The notes beneath the pieces are model-generated. The model made no database searches. It had not been told where the DNA came from and saw only the letters and a list, made by a program, of their open reading frames with translations. The position numbers and the translations under genes are program-made. A stretch of DNA of 64,000 nucleotides, from contig NZ_BMTP01000005.1 in NCBI RefSeq assembly GCF_014649735.1, forward strand, positions 1 to 64,000, read 5' to 3'. This document shows, piece after piece, positions 59,992 through 64,000 of the stretch. Within the stretch, counting starts at the first letter, position 1. Each line of letters begins with the position of its first letter. The stretch comes from Streptomyces lavendofoliae (GTDB lineage Bacteria > Actinomycetota > Actinomycetes > Streptomycetales > Streptomycetaceae).

Positions 59992-60263
59992 GTCCCGCTT
60001 CCCCCGTACACCCAACCGCCCGCGCGCTGCGGTCGGTTAGACGGACAATCGGGGTTATGGGTTGCCCGGGCGCCGTGTGGTGTTCAGCGGCCGGTCACTT
60101 CGGCGCGTACGTGCACATGCTGGACGAGGCGTCCTCGCCCTGGTGAATGAACCCGTCGATCGACGTTCGAGGCGCGTGCGCGGCGGCAGCGGGTCAGGGC
60201 CGGGCCGGACCGTCGCACCGGGCGGGGTCGAGCCGGGGCCCGTCCCCACCGTGGCCCGGTCGG

Positions 60264-61367
60264 TCAGACGTCCAGCGTGATCAGGTTCTTCGCGCGCGTG
60301 CCCGACTCCTCCGACGCCGGGCCGCCCGGGTTCTCCGTGGCCAGGGCCTGGTTCGCGGCCACGAAGGGGCGCATGCGCGACTCGTACGCGGCGAAGGCCG
60401 GCCCGTGGCGCCCCTCCGCCCGCGCGAGCTCGTCCGCCAGGACGTACGCGCCCACCAGGGCGACGCTCGTGCCCTGGCCGGAGAGCGGGGACGGGCAGTA
60501 CCCGGCGTCGCCGAGCAGGACCGAACGCCCCCGCGACCAGGCGTCCAGGTGGATCTGGGCCATCGCGTCACAGTAGAAGTCGGGGGCCTCCAGCGCGGCC
60601 TTCGCCAGCCGGTCGCCCTCCCACCGCAGGGCGGCGAGCCGGTCCACGATCAGGGACGTGAGGTCGGCGTCGCGGGGGAGCGGCGCGGACTCGAAGCCGA
60701 ACGCGACCCGCAGCTCGCTGTTGTCGCGTACGGGCATGATGCCGAAGCCCACCTCCCCGTCGCGCATCCAGACCTGCCAGTTGTCCAGGTCCAGGAAGTT
60801 GTCCGCGCTGAAGACCGACAGGTAGCTGCCCAGGTGCCGGGTGAAGTCCTCCTCGGGGCCGAAGACCAGCCGCCGCACGGTGGAGTGCAGGCCGTCCGCG
60901 CCGACCACCAGGTCGAAGCGGCGCGAGGGGGCGTGGGCGAAGTCCGCGCGGACCCCGTCGGCGTCCTCGGCCAGCGCGGTGACGGTGTCGCCGAAGACGT
61001 ACTCGACGTCCCCGTACGCGCACGCCCGCTCGTACAGCAGCCTCCCCAGGTCCTCGCGCAGGATCTCGATGTCGTCGCCGCCCAGCCGGCCGCTGCTGAG
61101 GGTGTACTCCGTCGAGCGGTCGATCTCCGTGCCGTCCGCGTCGAGGATCGACATGCCCCGGATGCGGGTGCGGAGGTCCCGGGCCCCTTCCAGGACCCCG
61201 ATCCGGGCTGCCACCTCCAGGGCCACGCCCCGGATGTCGACGGCCTGGCCGCCGGCGCGCAGGCCGGGGGCCCGCTCGACGACGGTGGGGGCGAAGCCGC
61301 GGGCGCGCAGCAGACAGGCGAGCGCCGATCCGGCGATACCGGCACCGGAAATGAGGACGGACTGCAT
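60264..61367 (-). CDS. FAD-dependent monooxygenase
   Basis: 367 residues from the ATG at 61367 with GAAGGGAG upstream. Class A flavoprotein: SVLISGAGIAGSALACLL is the GxGxxG ADP-binding fold, LVVGADGLHSTVRRLVFG the DG motif, and SVLLGDAGYCPSPLSGQGTS the GD motif. The middle part binds substrate. Homologues include aromatic hydroxylases and tetracycline-modifying TetX-like enzymes. Divergent from a GntR-TetR hybrid regulator, which suggests induction by a small hydrophobic compound. Confidence 0.9.
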   Translation of the reverse strand: MQSVLISGAGIAGSALACLLRARGFAPTVVERAPGLRAGGQAVDIRGVALEVAARIGVLEGARDLRTRIRGMSILDADGTEIDRSTEYTLSSGRLGGDDIEILREDLGRLLYERACAYGDVEYVFGDTVTALAEDADGVRADFAHAPSRRFDLVVGADGLHSTVRRLVFGPEEDFTRHLGSYLSVFSADNFLDLDNWQVWMRDGEVGFGIMPVRDNSELRVAFGFESAPLPRDADLTSLIVDRLAALRWEGDRLAKAALEAPDFYCDAMAQIHLDAWSRGRSVLLGDAGYCPSPLSGQGTSVALVGAYVLADELARAEGRHGPAFAAYESRMRPFVAANQALATENPGGPASEESGTRAKNLITLDV

Positions 61368-61447
61368 GGTGGGGCTCCCTTCGATACGGTGTACACCGCT
61401 GAATGTACGGCGTACGCAACCCCCTGCCAACCAGGTGGAATCCGTCT

Positions 61448-61508
61448 CTGTACTAGGCCACAAGCGCCGGGCGCCGCGTCGCCGCTGCTAGGCTCTGCCC
61501 TAGTACAG
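61448..61508. promoter_or_regulatory. Divergent operator with long inverted repeat
   Basis: CTGTACTAGG at 61448-61457 and its exact complement CCTAGTACAG at 61499-61508, centre-to-centre 51 bases. A further palindrome GGTGTACACC lies at 61388-61397 next to the monooxygenase start. The position between divergent genes fits binding by the regulator. Confidence 0.65.
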
Positions 61509-61547
61509 GGCATCGGCCCGGCGAAAAAAGGAACGAGGCGGCACCCC

Positions 61548-62483
61548 ATGGGCGACCAACCCCCCTACCTCCGCATCGCCGCCGACATCCGGCAGCGCGT
61601 CAGGGACGGCGACCTCCGTCCCGGCGACCGCGTCCTCTCCACCCGGCAGATCGCCCGGCAGTGGGGCGTCGCCCTCGCCACCGCCACCAAGGCGCTCACC
61701 GCGCTGCGGCTGGAGGGCGTGGTCGAGGCCCGGCCCCGCGTGGGCACGGTCGTCGCCGGCCCCGAGGCGGTCGACGCGCCACCGCCCGCCCGCCGTACCG
61801 CCGAACCGGAGCTCACCCGGGCGCGCGTCGTGCGGGCCGCCATGGAGATCGCCGACGCCGAGGGGCTCGCCGCCCTCTCCATGCGCGGTGTCGCCGCCCG
61901 CCTCGGGGTCGCCGCCATGTCCCCGTACCGCTACGTCGGCAGCAAGGACGAGCTCGTCGCCCTGATGGCCGACGCCGCCTACGCCGAGGTCGCACCGCCC
62001 GACGCCTCGCCGCGGGGCTGGCGGGCACGCGTCGAGGCGGGCGCCCGCGCGCTGTGGGAGGTGTGCCGGCGGCACCCGTGGGTCGCCCAGATCGGCCCGC
62101 TCAGCCGCCCGCTCGTCCTCCCCCACCTGATGGCGCACGGCGAGGGCATGCTCGCCGCGCTGGAGGGCAGCGGTCTGGACGCCAGGACCCGCTTCGACAT
62201 CCACCTGCTGATCTACAGCCACGTCCAGGGCCTGGCCGTCAACCTGGAACGCGAGGTGCAGGCACAGGCCGCGACCGGCCTCACCGAGGACGAGTGGATG
62301 GACGGCCAGGAGGCGGCCATGCGCGCCATCCTCACCTCGGGCCGCTACCCCGCCCTCACCCGCACCCTCACCGCCTTCGACGGCGGGTACGACCTCGACC
62401 TCGACGCCCTGTTCCACTTCGGCCTGACCCCGCTCCTCGACGGCATCGCCCTGATCGTCGAGGGCGCCGCCCCCCGAGCATGA
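61548..62483 (+). CDS. GntR-TetR hybrid transcriptional regulator
   Basis: 311 residues from the ATG at 61548 with AAAAGGAAC upstream. N-terminal GntR winged helix (residues about 5-70): YLRIAADIRQRVRDGDLRPGD and LSTRQIARQWGVALATATKAL. A linker is followed by a TetR HTH (about 90-135): RVVRAAMEIADAEGLAALSM and GVAAMSPYRYVGSKDELVAL. The C-terminal helical domain matches TetR_C types linked with drug-responsive repressors. Two DNA-binding domains in one chain are unusual but known in actinomycetes. Probably represses the divergent monooxygenase gene. Confidence 0.87.
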   Translation: MGDQPPYLRIAADIRQRVRDGDLRPGDRVLSTRQIARQWGVALATATKALTALRLEGVVEARPRVGTVVAGPEAVDAPPPARRTAEPELTRARVVRAAMEIADAEGLAALSMRGVAARLGVAAMSPYRYVGSKDELVALMADAAYAEVAPPDASPRGWRARVEAGARALWEVCRRHPWVAQIGPLSRPLVLPHLMAHGEGMLAALEGSGLDARTRFDIHLLIYSHVQGLAVNLEREVQAQAATGLTEDEWMDGQEAAMRAILTSGRYPALTRTLTAFDGGYDLDLDALFHFGLTPLLDGIALIVEGAAPRA

Positions 62484-62746
62484 GCCGCGCCGGTGGATAC
62501 CGGGCCGCCGTCGGGTGGGTACGGGCAGCGGTCCTCACCGACGGCACGTAACACCGTGTCCGGCCGTGCGGGCGCCGAACGGGAGCTCTCGCGGCGACGG
62601 CATCCGCGACCCCGGCGGCGGGCGCCGGAGCGCATGCGAGGCCATGTCCAAGAGCTGCTCCGGCCCCGGAAGGCTCGAGGGGCCACGACCGAAAAGCTCA
62701 GGGGGCCGGCACCGTGAAGCGGAAGCCGGCTTCCGCATGCCGATGT
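62484..62746. other. Gene-free interval before the S10 operon promoter
   Basis: About 260 bases after the hybrid regulator gene. Short open frames are not supported by start sites or family likeness. I see no further element. Confidence 0.45.
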
Positions 62747-62774
62747 TTGACAGAGACACCCCGCGGGGTAATCT
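62747..62774 (+). promoter_or_regulatory. S10 operon promoter
   Basis: TTGACA at 62747-62752 and TAATCT at 62769-62774, spacer 16, a near-consensus principal-sigma promoter. Leader of about 385 bases before rpsJ. Confidence 0.8.
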
Positions 62775-63050
62775 CTTCGGCTCGATTGGCGTCGGGTACG
62801 TCCCGTATGGCAGACTGTCGGGGTTGCTCGGTTGAGTGCCGATGCTGCGCGCCTCCCGCCGGGAGGACCGGAAGCGAGTCCCACAGTACTCGTCGCCCCT
62901 GATCAGGGGCGGACGTACGGGAATCTTCCGGGAAGTGTCAGCGGGGCGCCGACCAGGCACCCGGTGGGTGTTCCGCCCCCGGTCTCGCGGTCCTCGGGCC
63001 CGCACCCCCTCGGTTGGGAAATCCTTCGGGAGATCTGCGTAGAGGGGATG

Positions 63051-63075
63051 CGACACGCCCGACCGCGTGGGTCGG
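63051..63075 (+). repeat. Leader hairpin element shared with the rpsL leader (copy 2)
   Basis: 24 of 25 bases identical to 53378-53402, in the same orientation, about 93 bases before the rpsJ start. Confidence 0.8.
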
Positions 63076-63167
63076 AGGAGGGGCTGTGATTCCGCGGTGG
63101 AGACGCCGAGGGGGAAGCGGCCCACCAGGTTCCAGAGCGTTACGAGAGACAGGACTACTGAGTAGCC

Positions 63168-63476
63168 ATGGCGGGACAGAAGATCCGCATCCGGCTCAAG
63201 GCCTACGACCACGAGGTCATCGACTCGTCGGCGAAGAAGATCGTCGAGACGGTGACGCGCACTGGTGCGTCGGTCGCGGGCCCGGTGCCGCTGCCCACTG
63301 AGAAGAACGTGTACTGCGTCATCAAGTCGCCGCACAAGTACAAGGACTCGCGCGAGCACTTCGAGATGCGCACGCACAAGCGCCTCATCGACATCCTCGA
63401 CCCCACGCCGAAGACGGTTGACTCGCTGATGCGTCTCGACCTGCCGGCCGGCGTCGACATCGAGATCAAGCTCTGA
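63168..63476 (+). CDS. rpsJ: 30S ribosomal protein S10
   Basis: 102 residues from the ATG at 63168. Family sequence throughout: [20 protein letters not shown] and [21 protein letters not shown], in segments. S10 also forms the NusB-S10 antitermination complex. First gene of the S10-spc operon. Confidence 0.97.
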   Translation: MAGQKIRIRLKAYDHEVIDSSAKKIVETVTRTGASVAGPVPLPTEKNVYCVIKSPHKYKDSREHFEMRTHKRLIDILDPTPKTVDSLMRLDLPAGVDIEIKL

Positions 63477-63489
63477 GGTGACGCGCGAG

Positions 63490-64000
63490 ATGGCTAAGAA
63501 CATTAAGGGCGTCCTGGGCGAGAAGCTCGGCATGACCCAGGTCTGGGACGAGAACAACCGGGTCGTCCCGGTGACCGTCGTCAAGGCCGGGCCCTGCGTC
63601 GTCACCCAGGTCCGCAGCAACGACACTGACGGCTACGAGTCGGTCCAGATCGCCTTCGGCGAGATCGACCCGCGCAAGGTGAACAAGCCCCTCAAGGGTC
63701 ACTTCGCCAAGGCCGACGTCACCCCGCGCCGCCACCTGGTGGAGATCCGCACCGCTGACGCCTCCGAGTACACGCTCGGCCAGGAGATCACCGCTGAGGT
63801 CTTCGAGGCGGGCGTCAAGGTCGACGTCACCGGCAAGAGCAAGGGCAAGGGCTTCGCCGGTGTCATGAAGCGCCACAACTTCCGTGGCCTGGGCGCCGGA
63901 CACGGTACCCAGCGCAAGCACCGCTCGCCCGGTTCCATCGGTGGCTGCGCCACCCCGGGCCGTGTGTTCAAGGGCCTCCGCATGGCGGGCCGCATGGGCA
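63490..64000 (+). CDS. rplC: 50S ribosomal protein L3, truncated by the window end
   Basis: Open from the ATG at 63490 to the window edge (170 codons), 13 bases after the rpsJ stop. [20 protein letters not shown], the [14 protein letters not shown] segment, and [21 protein letters not shown] are family sequence. The C-terminal part lies outside the window. Confidence 0.95.
   Translation, partial: MAKNIKGVLGEKLGMTQVWDENNRVVPVTVVKAGPCVVTQVRSNDTDGYESVQIAFGEIDPRKVNKPLKGHFAKADVTPRRHLVEIRTADASEYTLGQEITAEVFEAGVKVDVTGKSKGKGFAGVMKRHNFRGLGAGHGTQRKHRSPGSIGGCATPGRVFKGLRMAGRMG

Overview
The window is a chromosomal segment from a high-GC actinomycete, almost certainly a Streptomyces. The evidence is the extreme third-position GC bias, frequent GTG and TTG starts, coupled 4-base stop/start overlaps, and a gene order I recognise from the Streptomyces core: second nuo cluster, htpX, yajQ, tRNA-Tyr, tRNA-Thr/Met, rpmG, hadA/hadB-like, murB, adenosine deaminase, aspC, tRNA-Trp, secE, nusG, rplKA, rplJL, rpoBC, rpsLG, fusA, tuf, rpsJ, rplC. 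All calls come from reading the sequence; no database search was run.

Layout. 1-562: start of a sensor kinase gene on the minus strand. 744-10845: ten translationally coupled complex I genes, nuoA,B,C,H,I,J,K,L,M,N, with no nuoD, E, F or G. 10884-18783: envelope and repair genes (mscL, htpX, yccF-like, an amino acid permease, glsB-like, an alkB-ogt repair pair, yajQ), tRNA-Tyr, an NAD(P)-binding protein and an amidohydrolase-like protein lacking two expected catalytic residues. 19193-25240: tRNA-Thr, tRNA-Met, rpmG, two MaoC/Had-type dehydratases, murB, adenosine deaminase, aminotransferase, tRNA-Trp and secE. 25318-38565: nusG, rplK-rplA, a lipoprotein, rplJ-rplL with an L10-type leader, and rpoB-rpoC.

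38634-53093 is the accessory region, inserted between rpoC and the rpsL operon. It holds a complete non-contractile (siphovirus-type) tail module on the minus strand: tail terminator, major tail protein, a frameshift-type pair of assembly chaperones, tape measure, distal tail and tip proteins, fibre, endolysin and holin. There is no portal, capsid, terminase, integrase or replication gene. A LexA-like box lies in front of the tail operon. Beside it sit a small HTH protein, a zinc-finger protein, a WhiB-like protein, a divergent XRE repressor and a gene frameshifted at a G8 tract. I read it as a domesticated, DNA-damage-inducible tail-like particle (F-type tailocin-like) locus, and it is the most interesting part of the window.

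53230-57876: the str operon rpsL-rpsG-fusA-tuf. 57904-62483: a secreted PIG-L deacetylase lipoprotein, and an FAD monooxygenase divergent from a GntR-TetR hybrid regulator. 62747-64000: promoter, leader and start of the S10 operon (rpsJ, partial rplC). A nearly identical 25-base hairpin element occurs in both the rpsL and rpsJ leaders.
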